DNA of 64,000 nucleotides from Streptomyces spinosus (GTDB taxonomy: Bacteria; Actinomycetota; Actinomycetes; Streptomycetales; Streptomycetaceae): the NCBI RefSeq assembly GCF_020400655.1, contig NZ_JAINRC010000005.1, positions 344,155-408,154 on the forward strand, given 5' to 3'. The notes beneath the pieces were generated by a model. That model did no database searches. It was not told where the DNA came from and saw only the letters and a program-made list of their open reading frames with translations. Of the stretch, positions 49,668-58,695 are shown in pieces (position 1 is the first letter of the stretch; every line of letters begins with the position of its first letter). The translations under genes were made by a program, and so were the position numbers.

Positions 49668-51283
49668 GCGGCGCCGCCCGTGGCCGCGCGCAACGGCAAC
49701 CGCACCTCGAACACCGCTCCGCCCTCCTCCGCCTCGGCCACGGTCAGCGTGCCGTCGTGGCGGTTGACCGCCTGCCGTACCAGGGCCAGCCCGAGTCCCC
49801 GTCCGCCGGGTTCGGCCGGCTTCGTGGAGAACCCCCGCTGGAACACCAGGTCGGCGTGGGCGGGGTCGACCCCCGGGCCGGTGTCCGACACCCGGAGCAC
49901 CACTTCGGCGGCCGTAGCGTACGCCGTCACGGTCACCCGGGCCCGCACGCCGCCCTGCGCCGCGTCCACGGCGTTGTCGATCAGGTTGCCCAGGATGGTG
50001 ACCAGGTCGCGGGCGGACAGGCTGTCCGGGAGCAGGCCGTCGTCCAGGCGGCTGTCCGGTGACACCACGAGTTCCACGCCCCGCTCGTTCGCCTGCGCGG
50101 TCTTGCCGAGCAGCAGCGCGGCCAGCACCGGCTCGCCGACCGCCGCCACCACCTGGTCGGTCAGGGCCTGCGCCAGTTCCAGCTCGGCCGTGGCGAACTC
50201 CACAGCCTCCTCGGCCCGGCCCAGCTCGATCAGCGAGACGACCGTGTGCAGGCGGTTCGCGGCCTCGTGCGCCTGCGAGCGCAGTGCCTGGGTGAAGCCC
50301 CGCTCCGAGTCCAGCTCACCCATCAGCGACTGGAGTTCGGTGACGTCCCGGAGCGTGACGACCGTGCCCCGGTGTTCGCCGCCCGACACCGGGGACGTGT
50401 TGACGACCAGCACCCCGGACGCCGTCAGGTGCACCTCGTCCACCCGGGGCTGGGAGGACAGCAGGGCGCCCGTCAGCGGGGCGGGCAGTCCCAGGTCGGC
50501 CACCGAGCGGCCGACCACCTCCTCCTCGGGGCCGACGCCCAGCAGGTCCCGGCCGCCGTCGTTGATGAGCGCCACCCGGTACCGGCCGTCCAGCATCAGC
50601 AGCCCCTCGCGGACGGCGTGCAGCGCCGCCTGGTGGTAGTCGTGCATCCGGCTCAGCTCGGTGGCGTTCATGCCGTGGGTGTGGCGGCGCAGCCGGGCGT
50701 TGATCACGTACGTGCCGACCGCGCCCAGCAGCAGGGCCACGCCCGCCACCCCGAGCAGGGCCGTGACCTGGTCCTGGACCCGGGCGCTGATCGTCTCCAC
50801 CTTGATGCCGGCGCTCACCAGGCCGACGATGCGGCCGTTGTCCGAGATGGGGGTCACCGCGCGGACGGACGCGCCGAGCGTGCCGGTGTAGGTCTCGGTG
50901 AAGGTGCGCCCGTGCTGGGCGGGGCCGATGTTGCCGAGGAAGCGTTTGCCGATCTCGTTCCAGTCGGGGTGGGTCCAGCGGATGCCGGACGGGTTCATGA
51001 TCGTCACGAAGTCGACGTTGGCGTCCCGCATGACCTGGAGGGCGTACGGCTCCAGCCGGGCCGTGGGGTCGGGGGTGCGGATCGCCTCGCGGACCGAGGG
51101 GGAGTCGGCGATGGACCGGGCCACCGCCGTGGCCTGCCGGGCGGCGGCGTCCTCGGCCTGCCGCTGGTCGCTGACGTAGGTGAACAGCGCGTACCCGGCC
51201 ACGACCACCGCTATCAGCACGGCCTGCATGGCGAACAGCTGGCCGGCCAGGCTCCGGGGCCGCGGGAGGGTGGGGAGGCGCAT
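49664..51283 (-). CDS. CitA/DcuS-type sensor histidine kinase
   Basis: 539 residues from the ATG at 51283 (GGGGAGGC upstream). TM1 (about 13-37), an extracellular PDC sensor to about 175 (ADSPSVREAIRTPDP, DFVTIMNPSGIRWTHPDWNEIGKRF), TM2 (about 178-200), a PAS domain near 215-310 (LLMLDGRYRVALINDGG), the phospho-acceptor His339 in QAHEAANRL, and the ATPase blocks NLIDNAVDA, DTGPGVD and GRGLGLALV. The sensor type binds citrate or C4-dicarboxylates. It pairs with the 48972 regulator. Confidence 0.96.
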   Translation of the reverse strand: MRLPTLPRPRSLAGQLFAMQAVLIAVVVAGYALFTYVSDQRQAEDAAARQATAVARSIADSPSVREAIRTPDPTARLEPYALQVMRDANVDFVTIMNPSGIRWTHPDWNEIGKRFLGNIGPAQHGRTFTETYTGTLGASVRAVTPISDNGRIVGLVSAGIKVETISARVQDQVTALLGVAGVALLLGAVGTYVINARLRRHTHGMNATELSRMHDYHQAALHAVREGLLMLDGRYRVALINDGGRDLLGVGPEEEVVGRSVADLGLPAPLTGALLSSQPRVDEVHLTASGVLVVNTSPVSGGEHRGTVVTLRDVTELQSLMGELDSERGFTQALRSQAHEAANRLHTVVSLIELGRAEEAVEFATAELELAQALTDQVVAAVGEPVLAALLLGKTAQANERGVELVVSPDSRLDDGLLPDSLSARDLVTILGNLIDNAVDAAQGGVRARVTVTAYATAAEVVLRVSDTGPGVDPAHADLVFQRGFSTKPAEPGGRGLGLALVRQAVNRHDGTLTVAEAEEGGAVFEVRLPLRAATGGAA

Positions 51284-51437
51284 GCCAGCAGTGTGCCTCT
51301 CCGGTCGAGCGTGAACTAAATGAACGGAAGGGTGACCGCCCTCACAGGCCGGGAGATAGTCACGGCATTCCCCAGAAACGCCCGGACGTGAGCCGCACGC
51401 CGGTTGTTCGCCGACGAAGACGTCAAGGAGGGCAGTC

Positions 51438-52826
51438 GTGGCCGCCAGCACCCCCGATACGGCACCTGCCGCACCCCGTGTGAAGCGGGACCGGACCCAT
51501 TACCTGTACATCGCCGTCATCGTGGCGGTCGCGCTCGGCATCGGCGTGGGCCTGATCTGGCCCGATGCCGCGGTGGAGCTGAAGCCGCTGGGCACCGGGT
51601 TCGTGAACCTGATCAAGATGATGATCTCGCCGATCATCTTCTGCACGATCGTGCTCGGCATCGGATCGGTACGGAAGGCCGCCAAGGTCGGTGCCGTCGG
51701 CGGTATCGCCCTCGGCTACTTCCTCGTGATGTCGCTCGTCGCGCTCGCCATCGGTCTCGTCGTCGGCAACGTGCTGCACCCGGGCGACGGGCTGCACATC
51801 ACCAACGCCCTCAAGGCGACCGGGCACGACCAGGTGTCCCCGGACGCGCTGCCGCCCGTCGACTTCGTGCTGTCGATCATCCCCACCACGTTCGTCTCCG
51901 CCTTCACCGAGGGCCAGGTGCTCCAGACGCTGCTGGTGGCCCTGCTCGCCGGGTTCGCGCTCCAGGCCATGGGCTCGGCCGGACAGCCGGTGCTGCGCGG
52001 CATCGAGCACATCCAGCGGCTCGTCTTCCGCATCCTGTCCATGGTGATGTGGGCCGCGCCGGTCGGCGCGTTCGGCGCCATCGCGGCGGTGGTCGGTTCG
52101 GCCGGCGTCGACGCGCTCAAGAGCCTCGCCGTGCTGATGCTCGGCTTCTACGTCACCTGCTTCCTGTTCGTCTTCGTCGTGCTCGGCGCGCTGCTGCGGG
52201 TCGTCGCGGGCCTGAACGTCTTCTCCCTGTGCAAGTACCTGGCCCGGGAGTTCCTGCTGATCCTGTCGACCTCGTCGTCGGAGTCCGCGCTGCCGCGTCT
52301 GATCGCGAAGATGGAGCACCTGGGCGTCAGCCGGCCGGTCGTCGGCATCACCGTGCCGACCGGGTACTCGTTCAACCTCGACGGCACGATGATCTACATG
52401 ACCATGGCGTCGCTGTACATCGCGGACGCGCTGGGTACGCCGATGTCGGTCGGCGAGCAGATCCCGCTGCTGCTGTTCCTGCTGCTGGCCTCGAAGGGCG
52501 CGGCCGGCGTCAGCGGCGCGGGCCTCGCCACCCTGGCCGGCGGTCTGCAGTCGCACAAGCCGGCGCTGGTGGACGGGGTCGGGCTGATCGTCGGCATCGA
52601 CCGGTTCATGAGCGAGGCACGGGCGCTGACGAACTTCGCGGGCAACGCGGTCGCGACGGTGCTGGTCGGCACGTGGACCAAGGAGATCGACACGGTCCGG
52701 GTGCGGCGGGTGCTGGCCGGCGAGCTGCCGTTCGACGAGACCACGCTGCTGGACGAGGGCGGGGCCGGGGTGCGGGAGGTTGCCGAGCCCCGGGAGGACG
52801 GCGAGAAGGAACTCGCCAAGGCCTGA
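51438..52826 (+). CDS. dctA: cation:dicarboxylate symporter (DctA family)
   Basis: 462 residues from the GTG at 51438 (AAGGAGGG upstream). It imports succinate/fumarate/malate with cations. Family motifs: the serine-rich SSSESALPRL re-entrant loop, GYSFNLDGTMIYM, and KGAAGVSGAGLATLAGGL. About eight membrane helices plus loops and a 60-residue acidic tail. The 154-bp divergent region shared with the CitA/CitB-type system is the probable control point. Confidence 0.97.
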   Translation: MAASTPDTAPAAPRVKRDRTHYLYIAVIVAVALGIGVGLIWPDAAVELKPLGTGFVNLIKMMISPIIFCTIVLGIGSVRKAAKVGAVGGIALGYFLVMSLVALAIGLVVGNVLHPGDGLHITNALKATGHDQVSPDALPPVDFVLSIIPTTFVSAFTEGQVLQTLLVALLAGFALQAMGSAGQPVLRGIEHIQRLVFRILSMVMWAAPVGAFGAIAAVVGSAGVDALKSLAVLMLGFYVTCFLFVFVVLGALLRVVAGLNVFSLCKYLAREFLLILSTSSSESALPRLIAKMEHLGVSRPVVGITVPTGYSFNLDGTMIYMTMASLYIADALGTPMSVGEQIPLLLFLLLASKGAAGVSGAGLATLAGGLQSHKPALVDGVGLIVGIDRFMSEARALTNFAGNAVATVLVGTWTKEIDTVRVRRVLAGELPFDETTLLDEGGAGVREVAEPREDGEKELAKA

Positions 52827-52890
52827 TCCATCCTGTAGTTCCGGACGTCCGGCCCCGCCTGAACCCGGGCCGGGCGTCCGGGTACCGCCG

Positions 52891-52927
52891 CCGGGCGGCC
52901 GAGGCTCCCCCGTACCCGGCCGCCCGG
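52891..52927. terminator. hairpin between dctA and TetR
   Basis: A perfect 11-bp stem CCGGGCGGCCG / CGGCCGCCCGG with a 15-nt loop between convergent genes. Confidence 0.6.
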
Positions 52928-52958
52928 CTCCCTCCTGCGGCTCCGGGAGCTGCTCCTC

Positions 52959-53573
52959 CTACGACACCCCGGCCACCAGCTCGGTGGCCCGTGAGGCGGG
53001 CACGCCCGCCGCGGTCAGGACGGCGACCGTGGCGGAGCGGCCCGCCTCCTGTGCTGCCAGGAGTCCGTCGTTCACCGCCTCCATCACCGCGAACAGCATC
53101 TGCTCGTGCACGTACGCGAGGGCCGGCGCGGGCAGCGGGGAGCTGAAGACGCCTTCGTCCAGGCCGCGCTGGAGGAGCCGGATCTTGTTCTCGCGCAGGG
53201 GCGCGAGGCGTTCGCGGATGCCCTGCACGGTGACGGTGCGCTGGGCGAGCGCGATCAGCAGCCGGTAGCGGTCGGCGACCGGCCACAGGGCGAGCACCGA
53301 GCGGGCCACCGTCTCCGCCGGGTCGGTCACGCCGGCGCAGGCCCGGGAGTCCGCGTCCGCCAGTGCGTCGACGGCCCCGTCGACCAGGGTGCTGATCAGC
53401 GCCTCACGGCTGGGGAAGTGGCCGTAGACCGTCCGTCGGACGACCCCGGCCGCGCGTGCGATCTGGTCCATGGAGGCGTCCGGATCACGCAGCAGTTCGG
53501 CGAGGGCGACGTCGAGGATGCGGCGCCGGTTGGCGTCGGCGCGGCTGGTGTTACCCGTGGTCATGGCGGTCAT
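52959..53573 (-). CDS. TetR family regulator of the adjacent MFS gene
   Basis: 204 residues from the ATG at 53573 (GGGGAGGC upstream). DNA-binding domain: RRRILDVALAELLRDPDASMDQIARAAGVVRRTVYGHFPSREALISTLV. The ligand domain is ordinary in length. It is divergent from a 14-TM drug exporter with three palindromic sites between the two, the usual repressor/efflux arrangement. Confidence 0.95.
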   Translation of the reverse strand: MTAMTTGNTSRADANRRRILDVALAELLRDPDASMDQIARAAGVVRRTVYGHFPSREALISTLVDGAVDALADADSRACAGVTDPAETVARSVLALWPVADRYRLLIALAQRTVTVQGIRERLAPLRENKIRLLQRGLDEGVFSSPLPAPALAYVHEQMLFAVMEAVNDGLLAAQEAGRSATVAVLTAAGVPASRATELVAGVS

Positions 53574-53613
53574 TGTGCCTCCCCGGAGGTTTGCCGGGCG
53601 TCTTCCGGTCGAC

Positions 53614-53676
53614 TTGCACAGTGTTGTGCAGCGTCGTACATTGCACATTGTTGTGCAATTGCACGGCGCTGTGCAA
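53614..53676. promoter_or_regulatory. three TTGCAC...GTGCAA operators
   Basis: Site A 53614-53630 (TTGCACA-GTGT-TGTGCA), site B 53640-53659 (perfect 8-bp arms ATTGCACA/TGTGCAAT, 4-bp spacer), site C 53659-53676 (TTGCAC/GTGCAA, 6-bp spacer). B and C abut. Confidence 0.85.
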
Positions 53677-53711
53677 GTCCTGTCGCGTACCCGAGGAAGG
53701 CGACCCCTGCC

Positions 53712-55385
53712 ATGCGACTCGTCATGACCGAACCGGTCGAGAGGACGGACCGCCCCTACGCCCGGCGGTGGTGGGCGCTGCTGGTGCTCTGCCTCAGCCT
53801 GCTGATCATCGTGATGGCGAACACCGCCCTCACGGTCGCGGCGCCCGACATGACCCGGGACCTCGGGCTCTCCAGCGCCGACCTGCAGTGGGTGATCGAC
53901 GGCTACACCGTGCCCTACGCGGCGCTGATGCTGCTGCTCGGCGCCATCGGCGACAAGTACAGCCGGCGCGGGGCGCTCGTCCTCGGTCTGCTGGTGTTCG
54001 GCGGCGGGGCCGTCTTCGGGTACCTCGCCGGCAGCGCGGCCACCGTCATCGCGGCCCGGGCCGTGATGGGCGTCGGCGCCGCGCTGATCATGCCCGCCAC
54101 GCTCTCCCTGCTGGCCGCCACCTTCCCGCGCGCCGAGCGGGCCAAGGCGATCACGCTGTGGACCGCCACCGCCGGGCTCGCCATCGCCGCCGGACCGGTC
54201 GTCGCCGGTGCCCTGCTGCGCGGCCACGGCTGGTCCTCGACCTTCCTGATCAACGTGCCCGTCGCGGCCGTCGCGATCGTCGGCGCCCTCGTCCTCGTCC
54301 CGCCCTCGCGGGCCGGCCACCACGACCGCATCGACTACGTCGGCGGACTGCTGTCGGTGCTGTGGACCGGCGCGCTCGTCTACATGATCATCGAGGGTCC
54401 GCACTTCGGCTGGGGCGCCAAGGCCGTCGCGGCGGCGGTGGTCGCGGGCGCCGGCCTGGTCGCCTTCGTGCTGTGGGAGCTGCGCCACCCGCGCCCGATC
54501 CTGGACGTGCGCCGCTTCACCGGCCGCCGGTTCGCCGGCTCCAACCTCGCCGTCGCCCTGTTCTTCCTCGCCGTCTTCGGCGCCTTCTACTACCTCACCC
54601 AGCACCTGCAGTTCGTCCTCGGCTACGACGCCCTGCAGACCGGTGTGCGCATGCTGCCGCTCGCCGGCGCCGTCTTCGCGGGCTCGGCCCTGACCGGCTG
54701 GCTCACCCCGCGCGTCGGCATGAAGTGGACCGTCGGCGCGGGCATGGCCGGCGGTACGACCGCCCTCGCCCTGCTCACCCGGGTGGACGCCGGCTCCGGC
54801 TACGGCGACTTCGTGGCGCCCCTGCTCATCCTGGGCCTGGCCATCGGCCTCGCCCTCTCGCCCTGCACCGACGCCATCATGGGCGCGTTCCCGGAGTCCG
54901 AGCTGGGCGTCGGCGGCGCCGTCAACGACACCTCGCTGGAACTGGGCGGCTCGCTCGGCATCGCCATCCTCGGCTCGCTGCTCGCCACGTCCTACGGCGA
55001 CCACCTGTCCGACGCCACCGCCGGCAGCGGGCTCCCGGCGAGCGCCCTGGACACCGCGCGGGACTCGGTCGGCGCCGGGTACGCCGTCGCGCAGGGCATC
55101 GGCGAGAAGGCGCAGCAGGCCGCCGCCCGGGCCCAGCAGGCGGGCGACCCGCAGCAGGCCGCGCAGCTCAAGCAGCAGGCCGGTGAGCTGGCCGCCGGTG
55201 CCCGGCAGATGGCCGACGCGGTGGGCTCCGCCTTCTCCGACGCGGTCGCCCACACCAGTCTGGTCGGGGCGGTGATCCTCGGTATCGGCACCGTCCTGGT
55301 GGCCGTCCTGCTGCCGGGCCGCGAGGCCGGTGCCGCGCAGGCCGCGACCGAGGAGAGGGAGCTGGTGGACAGCGCGGCCGAGTGA
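53712..55385 (+). CDS. MFS drug efflux transporter (DHA2, 14-TM)
   Basis: 557 residues from the ATG at 53712 (GAGGAAGG upstream; an ATG four codons later is possible). About 14 hydrophobic segments. Motif A is GAIGDKYSRRGAL, motif C region GPVVAGALLRGHGW, and the start WWALLVLCLSLLIIVMANTALTVAAPDM is typical of EmrB/QacA exporters. A hydrophilic Gln/Ala-rich segment (about 470-515) between the last two helices is notable. It is controlled by the divergent TetR. Confidence 0.95.
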   Translation: MRLVMTEPVERTDRPYARRWWALLVLCLSLLIIVMANTALTVAAPDMTRDLGLSSADLQWVIDGYTVPYAALMLLLGAIGDKYSRRGALVLGLLVFGGGAVFGYLAGSAATVIAARAVMGVGAALIMPATLSLLAATFPRAERAKAITLWTATAGLAIAAGPVVAGALLRGHGWSSTFLINVPVAAVAIVGALVLVPPSRAGHHDRIDYVGGLLSVLWTGALVYMIIEGPHFGWGAKAVAAAVVAGAGLVAFVLWELRHPRPILDVRRFTGRRFAGSNLAVALFFLAVFGAFYYLTQHLQFVLGYDALQTGVRMLPLAGAVFAGSALTGWLTPRVGMKWTVGAGMAGGTTALALLTRVDAGSGYGDFVAPLLILGLAIGLALSPCTDAIMGAFPESELGVGGAVNDTSLELGGSLGIAILGSLLATSYGDHLSDATAGSGLPASALDTARDSVGAGYAVAQGIGEKAQQAAARAQQAGDPQQAAQLKQQAGELAAGARQMADAVGSAFSDAVAHTSLVGAVILGIGTVLVAVLLPGREAGAAQAATEERELVDSAAE

Positions 55386-55425
55386 CCGCCTCCCCCCCGC
55401 CCGTGCCGTTCCGGGGCAACTCGTC

Positions 55426-55456
55426 CGTGCCGTTCCGGGTCAACCGGAACGGCACG
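55426..55456 (+). terminator. hairpin after the MFS gene
   Basis: A 13-bp perfect stem CGTGCCGTTCCGG / CCGGAACGGCACG with a 5-nt loop, 40 bp after the stop and followed by TTCGT. A second copy of the left arm lies at 55402-55414. Confidence 0.75.
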
Positions 55457-55511
55457 TTCGTGTACGGCGTCCGTACGGGTGGTGTCCATACGAGTGCGGA
55501 GGCATGGGGGA

Positions 55512-56285
55512 ATGAAGATCGACTGGGACCGGCGGACCTGCGCGCGCAAGGGCCATGTGACCTACGCGCCGGACGATCCCCGGCTGCGCGTCCGGCTGCA
55601 CGCGCGGACCGCGCTCGGGGACGTCTGGCGGTGCCTGCGCTGCGGTGACTTCGTGCTCGGCGAGCCGCACGGCTCGGGGCCTGCCGCCGACGCGCCGCTG
55701 GTGCCGCGCGGCACGGTGCTCCGGGACCTGTTCGTCCTGCGCTTCCTCGCCGTCGAGCGTGCCGTGCGCGGAGTGTTCATCGTGCTGGTCGCGGTCGCGG
55801 TGTGGAAGTTCAGCAACAGCCAGGACGCGGTGCGCCGCCTGTTCGACGAGTACCTGGACGTCTTCCGGCCGGTGTTCCGGCACTTCCACTACGACCTGGA
55901 CCACTCGCCGGTCGTCGGTTCCGTGCAGAAGGCGTTCGGCTACCGGCACTCCACCCTGGTGCTGGTCGCCGGACTGCTGCTGGCCTACGCGCTGATCGAA
56001 CTGATCGAGGCGGTCGGCCTCTGGTACGCCAAACGCTGGGCGGAATACCTGACGGTGGTCGCGACGGCCGCCTTCCTGCCGCTGGAGATCTACGAACTCA
56101 CCGAGCACGTCAGCTGGCTGAAGATCGCCACGCTCGTGCTGAACGTCCTCGCGGTCCTGTACATCGCCCTGACCAAGCGGCTTTTCGGACTGCGCGGCGG
56201 GCGCCGCGCGTTCGACGAGGAACGGCACAGTGCCTCGCTGATGGAGGTGGAGGACTCGGCGGGCGTGGCGCACGCACCGCTGTAG
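55512..56285 (+). CDS. DUF2127 membrane protein
   Basis: 257 residues from the ATG at 55512 (TGGGGGAA upstream). A short N-terminal segment holds a Cys pair WRCLRCGDF (zinc-like). Then four hydrophobic segments (LRFLAVERAVRGVFIVLVAVAVWKF, TLVLVAGLLLAYALIELIEAVGLW, YLTVVATAAFLPLEIYELTE, IATLVLNVLAVLYIALTKRLF), the DUF2127 pattern of conserved E in helix 2-3. Function unknown. Confidence 0.88.
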   Translation: MKIDWDRRTCARKGHVTYAPDDPRLRVRLHARTALGDVWRCLRCGDFVLGEPHGSGPAADAPLVPRGTVLRDLFVLRFLAVERAVRGVFIVLVAVAVWKFSNSQDAVRRLFDEYLDVFRPVFRHFHYDLDHSPVVGSVQKAFGYRHSTLVLVAGLLLAYALIELIEAVGLWYAKRWAEYLTVVATAAFLPLEIYELTEHVSWLKIATLVLNVLAVLYIALTKRLFGLRGGRRAFDEERHSASLMEVEDSAGVAHAPL

Positions 56286-56305
56286 ACCCGGCCCGCCCAT
56301 CAAAA

Positions 56306-56335
56306 AATCCCCTGAGCAATTGCGCTCGGGGGATT
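56306..56335 (+). terminator. hairpin after the DUF2127 gene
   Basis: A 12-bp stem AATCCCCTGAGC / GCTCGGGGGATT (one G-T pair) with a 6-nt loop, 20 bp past the stop. Confidence 0.8.
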
Positions 56336-56360
56336 GCTGTGCGTATATTCAACGATTCGT

Positions 56361-56380
56361 GACTTCGTTTCGAGGAAGTC
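56361..56380. promoter_or_regulatory. inverted repeat upstream of the HelD-like gene
   Basis: Arms GACTTC / GAAGTC with an 8-bp spacer, with an alternative ACTTCG/CGAAGT pairing, in an unusually AT-rich stretch (56320-56425). A -10-like TATATC at 56404-56409 lies just downstream. Confidence 0.5.
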
Positions 56381-56424
56381 CCGAAGTAATTCAGTGACCA
56401 CACTATATCCGGGCGGGAGCGGAA

Positions 56425-58695
56425 TTGTCAAACACCGACTTTCCAGACGATGAAATCCGGCACGAGCAGGAATTCATCGACGGACTGTACGCGCGCGTGG
56501 ACGTGCTGCGCGGCGAGGCCGAGACCTCCGTCGCCGACGCGCTCGCCCAGGGCGACAAGCCCATGCAGGCCCGGCTGGAGCGGGACATCCTGGTCGCCGA
56601 GCGCTCGGGGCTGCTCGCCGCGCTGAACGCCGTCGACGGCTCGCTCTGCTTCGGCCGGATCGACCTCGCCGACGGCAGGAAGCACCACATCGGCCGGATC
56701 GGGCTGCGCGAGGACGACGCCGAGCGCACCCCGGTCCTCATCGACTGGCGGGCCGACGTCGCCCGCCCCTTCTACCTGGCCACCGGCCACACCCCGATGG
56801 GCCTGCGCCGCCGCCGGCACATCGCCTCCGAGGGCCGGACCGTCACCTCCCTGCACGACGAGATCCTCGACCTCGGCGACGCCACCCGCACCGGGCACGA
56901 GGACCCGAGCGGCGACGCCGTCCTGCTGGCCGCGCTGAACTCGGCCCGCACCGGCCGGATGAGCGACATCGTGCAGACCATCCAGGCCGACCAGGACCGC
57001 ATCATCCGGGCACCCCACCGGGGCGTGCTGGTCGTGGAGGGCGGCCCCGGCACCGGCAAGACCGCGGTCGCCCTGCACCGCGCGGCCTACCTGCTGTACG
57101 AGCACCGGGAACTGCTGGCCCGCCGCGCGGTCCTCATCGTCGGCCCGAACCCGGCCTTCCTCGGCTACATCGGCGAGGTGCTGCCCTCCCTCGGCGAGAC
57201 CGGGGTGCTGCTGGCCACGGTCGGCGAGCTGTTCCCCGGGGTGAAGGCCACCGCCGCCGACACCCCCGAGGCCGCCGCCGTCAAGGGCCGCGCCGGCATG
57301 GCCGACGTGCTCGCCGCCGTCGTACGCGACCGGCAGGCCCTGCCCGACCCGGTCATCGCGATCGAACACGACCGCGAGGTCCTCATGCTGGACGACGGCC
57401 TGGTCAACGTCGCCCGCGAGCGCACCCGCGCCGCCAAGCTGCCCCACAACGCCGCCCGCGAGTACTTCGAGGGGCACATCCTCAACACCCTCACCGAGCT
57501 GTACGCCGAGCGCGTGGGCACCGACCCCTACGACGGCAGCAGCCTGCTCGACGCCTCCGACATCACCCAGATCCGCGACGAACTCGCCGAGAACCCCGAG
57601 GTCTGGGACGCCGTCGACCAGCTCTGGCCGCGGATCACCCCGCAGCGGCTGGTCGCCGACTTCCTCGCCGAGCCCGACGGCTACCTGCCGAAGGAGGACG
57701 CCGACGCGATCCGCCGCCCGGTGACCCGCGCCTGGACCGTCGCCGACGTGCCCCTGCTGGACGAGGCGGCCGAACTCCTCGGCGAGGACGACCGGGTGGC
57801 ACGCGCCCGCGCCGATCGCGAGCGCGAGACGCAGGTGGCCTACGCCCAGGGCGTCCTGGACGTCTCGTACGCCTCGCGGACCTACGAGTTCGAGGACAAG
57901 GAGGAGGACGACCCGGACGCCTCCGAGGTCCTGTCCGCGCACCACATCATCGACGCCGAGCGGTTCGCCGAGCGGCACGAGGAGGCCGACCACCGCAGCG
58001 CCGCCGAGCGGGCCGCAGCCGACCGCACCTGGGCGTTCGGGCACATCATCGTGGACGAGGCGCAGGAACTGTCGCCGATGGCCTGGCGGCTGCTGATGCG
58101 CCGCAGCCCGACCCGCTCGATGACCCTGGTCGGCGACCCCGCCCAGACGGCCGAGGCGGCCGGCGTCGGCTCCTGGGAGGACATCCTCACGCCCTACGTC
58201 GAGGACCGCTGGGAGCACACCCGCCTGGGCGTCAACTACCGCACCCCGGCGGAGATCATGGACCTGGCGGCGGCCGTCGTCCGCGCCGGGAACCCGGACT
58301 TCGCACCGCCCAGCTCCGTCCGCTCCACCGGTGAGCGCCCCTGGGTGCGGCAGGTCACCGACGACCTGCCCGGCGCGGTCGCCAAGGCGGTCGCCGAGCT
58401 CACCCCGGCGGAGGGCCGGCTCGCGGTGATCGCCCCGCGCGAACTGCACCGCGCCCTCGCCGCCCGCCTGGACGGCGTCACGGCCGGCGCCGAGCCCGAC
58501 CTGACGCGGACGGTCGTCCTGCTCGACCCCCGGCAGTCCAAGGGCCTGGAGTTCGACTCCGTCCTGGTGGTGGAGCCGGGCGCCTACGGCACGAGCGACC
58601 TCTACGTCGCCCTGACCCGGGCCACCCAGCGGCTCGGGGTCCTCTACACGGGCGGACTCCCGGAGGGGCTCGCCACGGGCGTCACCGCGCCGTAG
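56425..58695 (+). CDS. HelD-like UvrD-family helicase / RNA polymerase remodelling factor
   Basis: 756 residues from a TTG start at 56425 (GGGAGCGGAA upstream; no ATG or GTG start fits). Walker A GGPGTGKT at 206-213, superfamily 1 motifs IIVDEAQELSPM, TLVGDPAQ and KGLEFDSVLVVEP, ending in DLYVALTRATQRLGVL. The N-terminal coiled coil (residues 10-65) is the secondary-channel arm of HelD. HelD displaces RNA polymerase from DNA, and one subgroup confers rifampicin tolerance. The rare TTG start and the AT-rich leader suggest tight control. Confidence 0.93.
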   Translation: MSNTDFPDDEIRHEQEFIDGLYARVDVLRGEAETSVADALAQGDKPMQARLERDILVAERSGLLAALNAVDGSLCFGRIDLADGRKHHIGRIGLREDDAERTPVLIDWRADVARPFYLATGHTPMGLRRRRHIASEGRTVTSLHDEILDLGDATRTGHEDPSGDAVLLAALNSARTGRMSDIVQTIQADQDRIIRAPHRGVLVVEGGPGTGKTAVALHRAAYLLYEHRELLARRAVLIVGPNPAFLGYIGEVLPSLGETGVLLATVGELFPGVKATAADTPEAAAVKGRAGMADVLAAVVRDRQALPDPVIAIEHDREVLMLDDGLVNVARERTRAAKLPHNAAREYFEGHILNTLTELYAERVGTDPYDGSSLLDASDITQIRDELAENPEVWDAVDQLWPRITPQRLVADFLAEPDGYLPKEDADAIRRPVTRAWTVADVPLLDEAAELLGEDDRVARARADRERETQVAYAQGVLDVSYASRTYEFEDKEEDDPDASEVLSAHHIIDAERFAERHEEADHRSAAERAAADRTWAFGHIIVDEAQELSPMAWRLLMRRSPTRSMTLVGDPAQTAEAAGVGSWEDILTPYVEDRWEHTRLGVNYRTPAEIMDLAAAVVRAGNPDFAPPSSVRSTGERPWVRQVTDDLPGAVAKAVAELTPAEGRLAVIAPRELHRALAARLDGVTAGAEPDLTRTVVLLDPRQSKGLEFDSVLVVEPGAYGTSDLYVALTRATQRLGVLYTGGLPEGLATGVTAP

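Noticed and set aside
56361..56380. Inverted repeat considered as the rifampicin-associated element of HelR
   Set aside because: As far as I remember that element is GC-rich (GGGGCTTG...); the GACTTC/GAAGTC repeat does not match.
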